This document shows, one piece after another, positions 12,191-23,575 of a stretch of 64,000 nt of DNA; the stretch's first letter is position 1, and each line of letters opens with the position of its first letter. The stretch is from Taeniopygia guttata. Taxonomy: Eukaryota; Chordata; Aves; Passeriformes; Estrildidae. The translations under genes were made by a program, and so were the position numbers. The stretch is from assembly GCF_048771995.1 (NCBI RefSeq), contig NC_133024.1, positions 41,764,001 to 41,828,000 of the forward strand. The letters run 5' to 3'. A model generated the notes under the pieces. That model saw only the letters and a list, made by a program, of their open reading frames with translations, was not told the origin of the DNA and ran no database searches.

Positions 12191-13172
12191 TGTAGGAAGA
12201 TCACTCAGTAGTTACACTCACAAACAAAACAGTCTTGAATAAGGAAAGTTAATTAAATTTATTGCCAGTAAATTAGAGTAAGATAATGAGAAAAATAGCA
12301 AAAATTTTAAAAACCCTTCCCCAACACTCCCATCTTCCCAAGCTGAACTTCCTTTATTCATGACTATTCTGCCTCTTACCATAAGCTGTGCAAGGAGATA
12401 GGGGATGAGGCTCATAGCCAGTTCATAACACTTTGTCTCTGCTGCTGCTTCCACCTCACAGTCTACCGCTGCTCCAGCATAGGATTCTTCCCACAAGAGA
12501 TAGTCCTCCACAAATTTCTCCTTGATTCCTTCCCCCAGTTCTTCAAAAACTGCTTCACCATGGGGACTCCTATGCAGCGCAGTCCCTCAGAAAAATCTTC
12601 TCCAGCATGGGTTCCCACCATGGGATCCCAGAACCTGCCAGAAAAGCTGCTCCAGAATGCACTCCTCTCTGCTTGGGTCCACCAGTCCTGCTCCAGCCTG
12701 CTCCAGCATGAGCTTCCCATAGGATCCCACTTTCTGCAGGCTACATCCACCTGCTCCAGTGTGGAGATCTCCAGAGACTGCAGGTGGATCTCTGCTGCCT
12801 CATGGGCTGCAGGGGCACAGCTGCCACTCCATGGTCTGCACCCCGCGCTGCAGGAAAATCTCTGCTCCAGTGCCTGGGGCACCTCCTCCCCTCCTTCTGC
12901 ACTGACACTGGTGTCTGCAGGGTTGTTTCTCTCACACATTCTCACTGCTCTCTCCCACCTGCTGTTGTGCAGTATTTTTTTTTCCTTTCTTAAATCTATT
13001 ATCCCAGTGTCACTCCCACCATCACCAATGGGCTCAGCCTTGGCCAGTGGAGGACCCATCTCGGAGCCAGCTGGCATTTGGTTGTGTTGGACGAAGGAGC
13101 AGCTTCTGGTGACTTCTCACAGAAAATACTTCTACTGATCCCCCTCTACCAGAACCTGTCCACACAAACTGC
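12191..13172 (-). mobile_element. ERVL-like endogenous retrovirus LTR, apparently solo
   Basis: This GC-richer block has the layout of an LTR family common in bird genomes. Read on the plus strand it starts 'tgtaggaagatcactcag', carries six or more spaced 'gctccagcatggg'-type motifs from about 12470 to 12870, and ends near 'ccacacaaactgc'. The transcriptional sense is minus: an AATAAA signal lies at 12258-12263 near the minus-strand 3' end, and an 'agatttaag' TATA-like element sits near the other end. No gag or pol sequence flanks it, so it is probably a solo LTR, about 980 bp long. A 204-codon minus-strand frame (12463-13077) lies wholly inside and is best explained as GC-rich LTR sequence. 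No target-site duplication is visible and the ends are approximate. The family name is from memory. Confidence 0.8.
12258..12263 (-). promoter_or_regulatory. LTR polyadenylation signal (AATAAA)
   Basis: On the minus strand this reads AATAAA about 70 bp before the presumed LTR 3' end at 12191, which fits the LTR orientation. Confidence 0.5.
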
Positions 13173-16100
13173 TATGCAGACAGTTACAGTTATATTTAAA
13201 CAGGTACATTTTAATATTCTAATTTTCAACTGAATCATGTATTATATGTCCACAGGCCAGGATCTAGTATGCAATACAAGGTTCTCTAAAGCATTTCTCA
13301 AATGTTATTGAAGGCAAAGTTTAAAATTTCATCTACAGGGTACAAAGACATTCGTTTTATATCTCACAATAAGATGTTAGTGGAAGATGTAATCCCCAAA
13401 GGTCTGGGGCTGTGAGAAGGGTTAATACAGGAGCAAATCAAGCCTGTGGGAAGAATCACAAGTAGTTTGAGTCAATGCCTGTGTGACACTGTCTGATCAT
13501 CTGGACCACACAGTTCATCAGGAGTTCTGAGGGCACATGGATGTATAAAAAAAAGCTTTAGCTAAGTCTCTATTAGCTACTCTGGGGCCTTCATTTCATT
13601 ACCAATAAACAAGGCATTTGCCTTCCAAAAATGCACTTCAACTGATCAAATACATATTCTGATTATGAATGAGTTGCATGCAGATATGTTTGAAGATATA
13701 TCTACAGGCATGCAGATATAATAGCTTAGTGGCACTTGGGCAATATTGAATATAAATTATTATTTACATTTACAGCATCCATGATTGTAGTCCCTCATTG
13801 GTGAAGAGAACTTTGGAGATTTTCTTAATAACACATATTCATTTTCTTTTGGCACTGAAATGCTGGGTATTCAAATAGGATGTTGTCAGTACTGTAGATG
13901 CCATGCAGTTAATGCTGTGGAGGAAAAAACATCATTCACATGATGAAAACAAACTTTAACTGTTATTTTCTCCTTTGCGACTGAGAGAGACATATTTAAA
14001 AAGTCATCAAACTTTATGTGACAGAATCATATGATTGAAAAATTTTGTTTACTCATTCTCCAAGTCTTCTAAAAAACTAATGCTGAAGCTGAAACATTCA
14101 ACTAATTTAAAATTAACCAAGATTTTTCACAGTTCTGCTCTTGGTTCTTGTATTCCTTTGTTCTTTCTTCTTTAGTTCATGTTTTGCATAATAATATTAT
14201 ATCAACATACTGAAAGTAAACAATACAAATAGTACTATTAGCATTCAAGGTATCTTCAGTCTGGATCCCTTTGTACTCAGTTGAATTTTCTTCAAAGGAT
14301 TTAAAAGCTGCAAGGAAAAGATGTTCTTTGCCTTTCACAGAGATGGGATATATTATTACAGAGATTATGATCCAGAGAGAAGGCTTTAGCTCACCAAATG
14401 GGATGAATGTAAAATGTAGGACCTTAAATCCAGGACAGTAATACTTAAAATATCTCTACTTTGAATGCAGCTTTGTGACAATGATGCCTGCACTCTGTCC
14501 AGCTTCTTGCTCAGGAGCTTATGGTGCCTCCTCGCTGTGTTCTTCTGGTTAGCAACAATTACAGTGAAAATATGTAGCAGAAATATTACAAATGTGTGTG
14601 CAAAAAAAAAAACCAAAAAACCACTACTGAGAGCACTGAGAGCATGATCAAGAAGTTGTATCTGCCCTCTCACAGACCAGCAGCACATCTACAGAGCCAT
14701 AGAAACTTCCTCCCAATTCCCTGTTTCAGATTCTCATTATGGGCTCCTCTCCCCGCAGCAGCAGCACAGCTACCACAGGGTGAATGTTGCCATCCCGTAT
14801 TGTGCTCCATGGCCTGGTGCCACAACACTCTCTTGTGTTCAGAATTAAACTTAAAATCAAAACATTCCTCTGTTGCTTTTCCTGTCAGATTTTAAAAGAT
14901 TATGTATTAGCACTTGCATCGTTAGAAAAGCTTTAAAAACATGGGATCCGTGGCCCAGACAGAAACAACTGAACTTCACCTTATGGGAGGATTCTTGACA
15001 AACAGCCTCTCCACTGGTTTTGCCTTGGGTAGTATATTCAATTGAAGAAATATAGACTTGTATGCCTTTACTCATTGTTGCAAATTTATTATACTAGGAA
15101 ACCCTAGATTTTGCTAGATCTTTTCCAAAAAACATGGGTTGCTGTGTAAAAATTAAACTTAAAATAATATGTTTAATCATAAAAAAAAGGTGATCATACT
15201 TTCCCCAGAGGCTATAAACCTATTCTTGTAGTAGACATTGTAAGAATGGACATTAACAAGGGATTCAAAAAAAGCATTTTTGCTAGTAAGACCAATCTAA
15301 ATATTTTTCTCCTCCAATACTAATTTTCTACTCTTTATTTATATTTTCCTTTTGAATTTCTTTATCACTTTTAATATTTTTTCTTGATCTTTGAATAATA
15401 ATTTTCTATGTTTTGGTATCTACACACAGGAACAATATCTTGTTAGCATTATTTCTGCAATAGTTTACATAATAATTGTATACATAATTAATATATAAAC
15501 TATGAGATGCAAAAATCAAAAGATGCTTCATGTTGTTGCTCCTGTAAAGATGGAATTTTTAGAAGTTTGTATTTAGATTATTAGATAATGTTTCTATAAA
15601 TTAAAAATTCTAGACTGCATGCTTTAATAAGCTTCACTTTTCTTAACTTACACATATAAAAGAATTTGAGTCTGTGAGAGATTGCAGACGTTTTGTACTA
15701 AATATTAATTTATTTTAATTTCTTACTGATTTCATTTTTTATTATTTTGTTATCATTGGATTTGTCAAGATCTGAATCACTCATAAAGTTCCTCTCTGAC
15801 ATTGATCATGAAGTTCCTTTCTGACAAATTGTTGGAGAAAAGATAACACAAAATCCTGATTCCATTTAAAATATTCTTTTATAATCATTATATTAATCAA
15901 TATCTTTGATTTTGTTTCTTAACCAATCTCTCATCTTATTAATGGCAGTCAGTCTCAAAGTTTAATACTTTTCTTAGTTTTACATTTTTTTTGATATTTT
16001 AAAAGATCATTGCATATCAGATCTTGTTCTGCAAAAGTGATCCACAGCTGAGTGCTACTGGCCTGCTAAATAATTTAATCACCGCTCTTCTATAAGAATT

Positions 16101-18027
16101 TAAATTTATTATATGTCTTGCTTTAATAGACAGATGAGAGGAAGAAAATTATAAATTGTCTGACACTTGCATGTTATTTAAATGCCTATGTAACTCAATA
16201 CGTTAATCTTGAACATTTTGGCTATGACTATTATGGAAAATGCTAGAAAATCTGAAGGGGGAAGGAAGAACAAAAAAGCTTACACAGGCCAAATAGCGGT
16301 GTGTTTGCAGAATGGCAGCAATTTAACCTGACTGTACTGTATATTGATGCAAAGAAAGAATAAAGAACAGTTTTCTCATTAATTTGTATTTTTAAACCTC
16401 AAAACACTTGAAGAGTTGTTGGCAGAAATTGCAAGACTTAAAAAAGAGCCAGAATTGCCATCACGATGCATGAGGAGACAATGGGTTAATATCCTTCTAC
16501 ATGTACATTACCATATGCTTGAGTGAAGTTTTGTAGAGCTTTGTCTTCTTAGAGTCTTACATTCAAATAATTTAGTTGGATGAACTTATGCCTGCTCACA
16601 TTATGTAGCTGACTGACTCATAACTGCTGCTTATATTAGCTGATAGCAAAATGGGGAAATCATGGCTTAATTTCAATTAAAAGACAGAGAATGTTCTTTG
16701 AGAAAAAGCATTTTAGTCTCTTTTAAAAATGCTTTATGCCTTCTGTCTTTTTTATAGCTGAATGGTCATTTTATTACCAGAAGGCTTTAGCACTGTATCA
16801 CTGATATGTAAATAAGGAATTCAAGTCTGTGACACTGGTGTTTCTTAGAGGGAATTTTTGATTTTACTCCTTAATAACAAGTTTATAACTTTATTTCTTA
16901 AATCTAGGTATTTCACCTTATATAGACTGGTACTGGTTGAAGGCACTAGAAAGCAGTAATACAAATGCCATAGTGTTATTTCAAATCACCAAGACCTTTA
17001 GTTGCCAATTCCTCACAGAATGTGCAGCTGCAATACTGCTCAAAGCAGAGATCAAACTCCTCTTTTTATTGAATTCAGTGCTGAAAAGCCAGTTGATCTC
17101 AGCAGCAGGAGGTTAGGTATCATCTTTTCCCAGACAACTGGAGGAAGCTGCATAGCTGGAAAGTCAATCTCGCACTCTCACATTTAAGAATTTTCTAATT
17201 ACTTTAGTATTGCAACCAAACAAATTTTGTATGCTAAGGCATGTCTATTAGCACATGTAAAATTATTTCTTTAAACTAGTATAGCACTATTTCCTTTCTG
17301 CTTCTGGCTTCAAGATTTACTGCTTTGATGTAGCTGAAAGCTGTACTTATTGCAGTACTGTGAAAACTGAAAAGCATGTATTGTCACAATGTTCTGTCTC
17401 ATTTCAGGTTTCTCTTATATTATAGGTCGAACTGATACACCTATGCATATAGGGGAGCATCAGTACTCTTCCCAAAAGCAAATTTTTTTCTGAGGGGCTA
17501 AAGGGTAAGTATAAGGAAAGATCTAATTTTGCTACAGGTTTATTTAGTTGTACCTAAAGGACCAAAATTTTACTGTCTAGGATTCCAGAAAACGAGACCA
17601 TCAATGCCAATCGTATTAATCAAAGGTATTAAACACGGCAGCTAAACACAATCAAAATTCTTTATTCCCAAACAAACTTGATTTCCAAGAAACTGAAGAT
17701 TATAATGACTGCAATTAACTGAAGATTCACATCAGGCCCTGCTTTTATAAGTCTGGGATCTTAATTTTGAGCCACTAAATTATTTGCAGTTCACCTTATT
17801 AGAGTCCGAATGCCACTAGTTATTCACGCACATTGTAAACGACTATGTCCCTTCTTTAATCTATAAAAATATTGGAACTGTGACACGTGTGCCTTCTTTT
17901 CTAAATTTCTTCTAGTTTTGTAGGTACATTTGCATTTCATCTGTATTAGTGCATGTTAAATGATATCTTTCACTTCGTGCTTTAAGCGCCGGTGGAGTCA
18001 GTCCTGAGGGATATGAGTCAGGTGAGA
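13173..18027. other. AT-rich unique sequence, no gene seen
   Basis: About 4.9 kb without an assignable repeat or gene. A 100-codon minus frame (14386-14688) has a hydrophobic stretch near residues 24-46, but this spans an A/C-rich low-complexity run at 14601-14621 and is unconvincing. A splice-like segment at 17408-17504 (acceptor 'catttcag', donor 'gggtaagta') has a stop in every frame. Confidence 0.5.
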
Positions 18028-18450
18028 ACAAAGCAAGGACCTTGAATTTTAGGAAAGCAGAACTCGAATTCTTTGCAATGTTGGCCAAGAGGACCTTTTG
18101 GGAAGCTGCCCTCAGGGACAAAGGAGTAGAATAGAGTAGGAGATTTTAAGGACATCTTCCAGACAGGCTAAGAGCTTGTGATCTTCAGATCTCCCAATTG
18201 CTCAAAAGTAATCAGGAAAGGAAGATAAGACTGGCACAATGAGGCAGTTTGAGCACACTTTTGGTCAAACTAAGGGGAGACAAAGAAATGCACAGGTAGA
18301 GGAAATGGGGACAGGTGTCCTAGGAAGAGTATAGGGACACACTAGTTGTGTAGGAATGGGATCAGGAAGGTCAAGATGGGACTGGGAACCGACCTTGGCA
18401 AAGGACTCAAGGAATACTATGAATGGCTTCCATACATACACCAGGCAAGG
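18028..18450 (+). mobile_element. CR1 LINE fragment: ORF2 endonuclease end and linker
   Basis: The translation, pieced across frames, shows the usual CR1 ORF2 signatures between endonuclease and reverse transcriptase: LNFRKAE and WEAALRDKG-like blocks, then a segment equivalent to the CR1 'GQV.WEEYRD' block. Stops and frameshifts interrupt it, so it is dead. It lies in the same orientation and immediately before another CR1 piece (18656-19463) that continues into the ORF2 C-terminus. Both may come from one insertion that lost its reverse transcriptase domain. CR1 ORF2 normally encodes an endonuclease and a reverse transcriptase that carry out target-primed retrotransposition in the nucleus. 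Confidence 0.8.
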
Positions 18451-18655
18451 TTTGCCTTGAGGAGCCATGTTGCCTTGAATTGCCTGCCTATCCTCTGTGT
18501 GTCTTAGCACATCTTCTAGGAGAAACTGTTCCATGATGTTTCCATGCACAAGGCAGATAGTTCACAGGGTCCTCCTTCCTATCCTTTGAGAAAACGGATG
18601 CAGTGCATCCTGTTTTCCAGTCACTGGCTATTTCAGTTGACTGGTATGACTTTTC
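18451..18655. other. Unassigned 205-bp segment between two CR1 pieces
   Basis: The sequence between the two CR1 pieces does not read as CR1 in any frame I could follow. It is GC-richer than the unique flanks, for example 'gtttccatgcacaaggcag' and 'cctgttttccagtcactgg'. It may be another repeat, filler DNA from the deletion, or a very diverged reverse transcriptase segment. Confidence 0.4.
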
Positions 18656-19463
18656 CCTCATTCATCAATAACATAGGCAGTATAAGTACACACTGCAAAT
18701 TTGCAGATGACACCAAGCTGAGTGACGTGGCTGACATGGCCAAAGGATGGGATGCCATTCAGAGGCACTTGGATAAGCTCAAAAGGTCGGCCCATGAGGA
18801 TCTCATGATTTTCAACAAGGGCAAGTGCAAAGTCTTGCATGTAGGTTGGGGTAATCCCAGGTATTTATGGGAGAGAGATAAAGGGATTTAGAGCAGCTCT
18901 GACAAGGAAGGCTTGGGGGTTCTGGGCATGAACTGGGGACATGCACTGGTGCCCAGAAAACCAGCTGTACCCTGAACTGCATGAAAAGAAGCCAGCTGGT
19001 CAAGGGAGTAGACTTCCTGGAGCAAGCTCTGAGAAGGTCCACAAAGATGACTGGAACACGGGGGCACCTATTCCAAGGCAAAAAGCTGGAAGAGCTTGGG
19101 GCTGTTCAGCCTAGAAAACAAAGTGTTTGGGGAAGACCTTCCAACAACTTTTAAGCACCTAAATGAGGTTACAAGATAGATTGGGACAGGATTTTTAGGA
19201 GACCCTGCTGTGACAGGAAAAGGGTACTGGTTTCAAACCAAAAGAGGGTCGATTCAGACTAGATATAGAAAGATATTTTTTACAACAAAGTTGGTGAGAC
19301 AGTGGAAAAGGTTACCCAGAGAAATAATGGATATTCTCTTCCTGAAAATATTCAAGGTCAGATTGGATGGAACTTTTTGATCAACCTGATCCAGCTGGTG
19401 GTGGGGGGGGTTGGACTACATGATTTTTAAAGATCCATTCCAACCCAAACTATTCTATGATTT
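18656..19463 (+). mobile_element. CR1 LINE 3' end: ORF2 C-terminus and 3' UTR
   Basis: The frame at 18658-18891 begins with the hallmark [12 protein letters not shown] (the reverse transcriptase catalytic DD appears as FADD) and continues through [16 protein letters not shown], the usual CR1 ORF2 tail. The 3' region follows the CR1 pattern and ends 'ttccaacccaaactattc' plus 'tatgatt', the characteristic CR1 terminus. ORF2 is broken by stops after 18891. It is a 5'-truncated, inactive copy. It has an internal G8 run at about 19402-19409 and short indels, which suggest moderate age. Confidence 0.95.
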
Positions 19464-21954
19464 ACTTGAAAACTTTGAAGTATTGCTGGGTTTTATTAAT
19501 ACTTAGAGACATATTATATATTTTAAAACTTGCTGCCCTCAGATATGACAGTGCTTCAATACCCTATCAAATCTTTTGAAAAAGGACTTTGTTGTAGTTC
19601 AAAGCATATTATCTATTAAATATAAATGCAGTGAAATGAAAAGAAAGAACAAATATTTTCAATTAATTTAATACATTATGTAGAAGGGCTTAAAAATCCC
19701 ATCCTACTGAAGAAGTGGGTTTAAATTAAATTATTTCTGCATTTTTCCACCAGCATTACAATTCCTGTCTTGAAATGTCATTACCATTGATTCCAAGTTA
19801 TTACAGTTAAGGAGTTATGTTTCTACAGATATCGCTCTATTCAGTTTTAATGTTAAGAGAATGCTTGGTACTGTCATTACTTTCATCCACATTAGGAAGG
19901 TTCAATTAGCTCTATAGAAATCTACCATTGAAGTAAATTTGGCAAGCAAATAAACTGAAGTTTGTAATTTCATTGGTTGAGTTGCATTTTAGTTTTCCGT
20001 AAATAATGCAGACTTGAATTCAACTGTGATCTGCAATCAGTGTCTTGCAAGTTTTTATTTCAGGTGTCTTACCATGTCTAACTAAATGAAAATATAAGCA
20101 AGCAAACACAGCACTGTCTTGCACTACTTTCTCTGTAAAATACTTTCTAGCTGAATATTCACACAAATAACTTAAAACTGTTCATTGTCTTTCATAAACT
20201 CCTTTCCAAAAATGAAAAAAGGAGTAAGAAATAAACATCAGAATGATTGGAATTGTTATGACGCATATTCAACAAAACTGCTGATTCCTGTAAACACATT
20301 TTCAGAGTTATTTGAATGTGTCATACCTGCTATTTGAACACATCAATCCACTGCACAAAGATTGGTCTAAGGGCACTTTGAATTCTTACTTCCCTGTAAT
20401 ATCAGAGGAAACACTTGAGGAATACTATTGGAAACCATCTGGCAGCAAAAAAACTAGGAAAAATTCAAAAGTCTATTTTTGGTCATGAGTCCCCTTTTAG
20501 TGTCTACTCTCTGTTCATGTTGTTCACCCAGCTGCCAAGTGGAACAAAATGTACTGCTGCTATTCTGGGGCTCTAAACAGCATGTTTAGGAGGACAGAAA
20601 ACATAATTCAAGATTTTGCAGCTTGAAGGTTTTTGAAAATTTTAAGGCATATAACACTTTAACCTTGTAACTATCTCTCACAGTGTGGTCAAAATAATAT
20701 AAAAATATGGTTGGGCAAGTCAAAATATTTCTGTTTCTGAACAGAGTTCTGAACAGTTTAAAGTAACTTCAAGGTTAAAAATGAGAGATTTAATCAGGAA
20801 GTCCAAAAGAAAAGACCTAGAAAACTCATTACAGCTTTAGAAAGTGTTTAAAGACACAATGAGGTTTTTTACATCAGTTATTTTACAAGACATCAAGCTT
20901 ACAGTCTAAGAAAATTTAGGAAAAGCGTGTTTTACGGAAAAAGGTATCTCAGAAGCAGCCAGTGTACGTTATTTTGGAATGCTGCAAGTTTGGAAATGCA
21001 TAGTCATCTTTTAGATAATGAGCTATTATGAGATGTATTTTGAGCTGTACATCTTTGCAAGACTCAAACTTCTCTTGTTCACCACACAGCTCTCGAACTA
21101 CTCATCCCAAGAAATACTAAATTTCAGTAAAACTCAACCCTTCTATCTGCATTACAAAATTCTCAATGAAGAGAAACAAATGAATGTGGATCATGTTGAA
21201 CGTTTCTGAGTTCTAAGCAAATTACTTTAGAACTGTATTTATGTTGGTAAATAAAATGGGCTGGGACCATTCTGAAGGCAAGGAGAACAAGACACAGGCT
21301 CTCATGATTAAAACCTCTCCTGTCCTCTGAGTAAGATGGCCTTGTACTTACTTCCATCAGGAGCAGGCCTTGGTTAGTGCTATCCAAAGTGGTCACTTGG
21401 CTTTGTCTGTGTAGTGTGAGGTAGCCCAGGCCAAAACTATACCAACATGTTTAAAGAACAATACCACTGTAGATAACCTCAGTGCTTGGTCTGGTTTAGT
21501 TTCCAAAGTATGGGCTGTGAGTTCCCCTGACTTCAAGACAATGGGAGAGCTCACAAAAGGGAAAAGACCAACCATACAGCAGCTGGCTAGAAGCCTGCCC
21601 AGATCTGTAAGACATGTTTGAACTGACTAAGCTGCTTTCAGATGCAAGTGCTATTTCAGGACAAGTCAAGTAAAAAGGCTAGGAAACTTGATAATTCACT
21701 CACTGAAATAATTCACATGATCTCTCAAAGGCTGTGTTTTGACCTAGTCCAGTGTCTTCCACAGAATCACAGAACAATTCTCAAGCACAGCACAGAGATG
21801 GGTACTACAATGGGTAAGGTATCATTCTCCAACAGGCAGATTAAGAGGATTTTAAGTGGGTACAGAGTGTTCCCTTTCGATTGACCTTGACACCCAAGAG
21901 CAAGCCAGCATATGACTAACTAGTTTAGATAGGACCAAGTAATCATTAGAAATA
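19464..21954. other. AT-rich unique sequence, no gene seen
   Basis: Frames up to 80 codons (21642-21884) carry no recognised motif. No repeat is assignable. Confidence 0.55.
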
Positions 21955-22100
21955 AAATGCATAGAATATTAGAATGGTTTAAACTACAAAGAACTACTAT
22001 AGACCACCTAATCCAGTTTTGCTCGGAGTAGATCCAGTGCATCAGGTTCCTTGTGGACTTATTTAATTAAGTTTTTAATACATCCAGATAAATATACCTG
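21955..22100 (-). mobile_element. Degraded CR1 LINE 3' end
   Basis: On the plus strand it reads 'atgcatagaatattagaatgg', then 'cacctaatccagttttgct', 'gatccagtgcatcagg' and 'aagtttttaatacatcca'. This is the order of the reverse complement of a CR1 3' UTR. It is heavily diverged and truncated. Confidence 0.7.
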
Positions 22101-22622
22101 TAATGTTAAACAAAAAAATGGCCAGTGACTGAATTGAACTAACAGACTCTCATCAGCCAGTTAAACTGCTAGCTCACTCTCTAGATTTGAATGGTCCATC
22201 TTTTTCTGCTTCAACAGTGGTGTCTTACTTTTATGGACACAAGCTAGGCACCACACTTGGCCATTGCAGTTATCAGTCCCCAGCTGTCTTTCTTTAGCAC
22301 CACAGGCACAGCCAAGACGGGCACAACCTGCACAGCATATTTCCCAATCTAATCAGGACTCCCAGACCTGAACTACATAGACTTCCCTGCAGTGTGTGTG
22401 CACCTGTGGCGTTGCAAAGCTGTTACCTCAATAAATCACCAGTAAATTAATAATGGTGCTGATTGTATTTTTTATTCATTTCACTTTAATACAATAAAGG
22501 CATTATACAAGGCTCTAGGTGGTCTGATATTTAATTATACACTAAATATGACTAAATTACACCTCATCATCATTTAAATCAGCTCCCAAATCAGACAAAC
22601 ACCTATTCTCTTTGTGTACCTA
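22101..22622. other. Unassigned sequence, no gene seen
   Basis: A moderately GC-rich part (22200-22440) ends at 'cctcaataaatcacc'. It is not recognisable as any LTR or SINE I know. Confidence 0.45.
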
Positions 22623-22964
22623 CTAACCACATTCAGTTTTCTCCAAAGTAAAAATGAGGCTGTTGCAGAAAGAAATCTGAGGAAATGTGAGCATGCGAGA
22701 AATGCTGCAGACAATGTTCAGATGGATGCATACTTTTCCTTTGTAAAGAGTGGAAAACAGGTAAACTGCCTGTTTGCTGCCACACACATCAGCGGCAGTG
22801 AGAGCATGATGATCTCTCAAGTGAAATGGTTCCAAACCATATAAGGTTTTATAGACCATAGATAGTACCTTAAATTTCAGCAGGTCATCTAATGCATCAG
22901 ATTTCCACAGATATCCTGCTGTGTGAGAGTATCCAAATACTGAATTTCGATGTCTCTCATGCAA
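22623..22964 (-). pseudogene. Possible remnant of an older LINE ORF2 tail
   Basis: The 113-codon minus-strand frame contains LLKFKVLSMVYKTLYGLEPF followed by HLRDH. This resembles the 'FK.L...YKALHGL.P.YL.D' block found just after the reverse transcriptase of L2-like and related LINEs. Nothing else in the frame is diagnostic, and no CR1 3' end is attached. If real it is an ancient, non-CR1 element. A chance match is quite possible because the block is short. Confidence 0.3.
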
Positions 22965-23384
22965 AGGATATTGTACAATCCTGGTCTGTAATTGCTGAAG
23001 TCGGGCTAAAGTAAAATTGATTTGCCTCTGAAATTAAAATTCAGGAGAAAAAGCTATACAAAAGAAAAGGACTTAATGGCAATTAAACTTGTGAGGGGTA
23101 GACAATATTTTAATGAGATCTCAGGTTTAGATGTGGTTGGATTCTCTATCACTTGGTTTTGTCCTCTAGAAAATTTCAGTGTCAAAATTGAAGCATAAGA
23201 CTATATGATAGTACTTTTCCTTACAGATTAAATAACTTATATCATTACATAGTGTGTAAATTTGATATTTTGGTTGTCTGATATTGGTTATAACTGAGGC
23301 TGGTTTTAGGTATGTAATGACAACTGGATTATTCTCATATACTTACAATGAGTAGACAAAATTTACAAAAGGGAAAATTTCTAG
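22965..23384. other. AT-rich unique sequence, no gene seen
   Basis: No open frame or repeat is recognised here. Confidence 0.5.
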
Positions 23385-23575
23385 AAAATATTGTGAGAAA
23401 TTTTCTCAGAAGAAAGTAGTCAAATACTGGAATAACTTGTCCAGACAAACTATGAATTTTCTTATAGAGTATTGCCCTGAGGTATCTTGTCTCATATGGC
23501 CTTACTCTGGGAAAAGAAAAAGATAAGTGGCCTCTAGAGGTCCATTCCAACTTAAAACAATCTATGATTCTGTAT
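23385..23575 (+). mobile_element. Degraded CR1 LINE 3' end
   Basis: The order 'caaatactggaataacttgt', 'ggcctctagaggtccattcc' and 'aactt...tctatgattctgt' follows the last part of a CR1 3' UTR and its terminus. The region between is AT-shifted by mutation, so the copy is old. Confidence 0.75.

Noticed and set aside
12463..13077. 204-codon minus-strand open frame as a protein-coding gene
   Set aside because: It lies entirely inside an ERVL-like LTR. GC-rich LTR composition explains the lack of stops, and no protein domain is visible.
14386..14688. 100-codon minus frame with a membrane-like segment
   Set aside because: The hydrophobic stretch overlaps an A/C-rich low-complexity run and has no homologous features that I recognise.
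17408..17504. Splice-bounded segment (acceptor catttcag, donor gggtaagta) as a coding exon
   Set aside because: Each frame has a stop, and two competing acceptors lie 18 bp apart. Support is weaker than for 5747-5846.
18544..18891. 115-codon plus-strand frame as a host gene
   Set aside because: Its second half is the CR1 ORF2 tail (FADDTKLS, then NKGKCKVLH), so it is LINE sequence.
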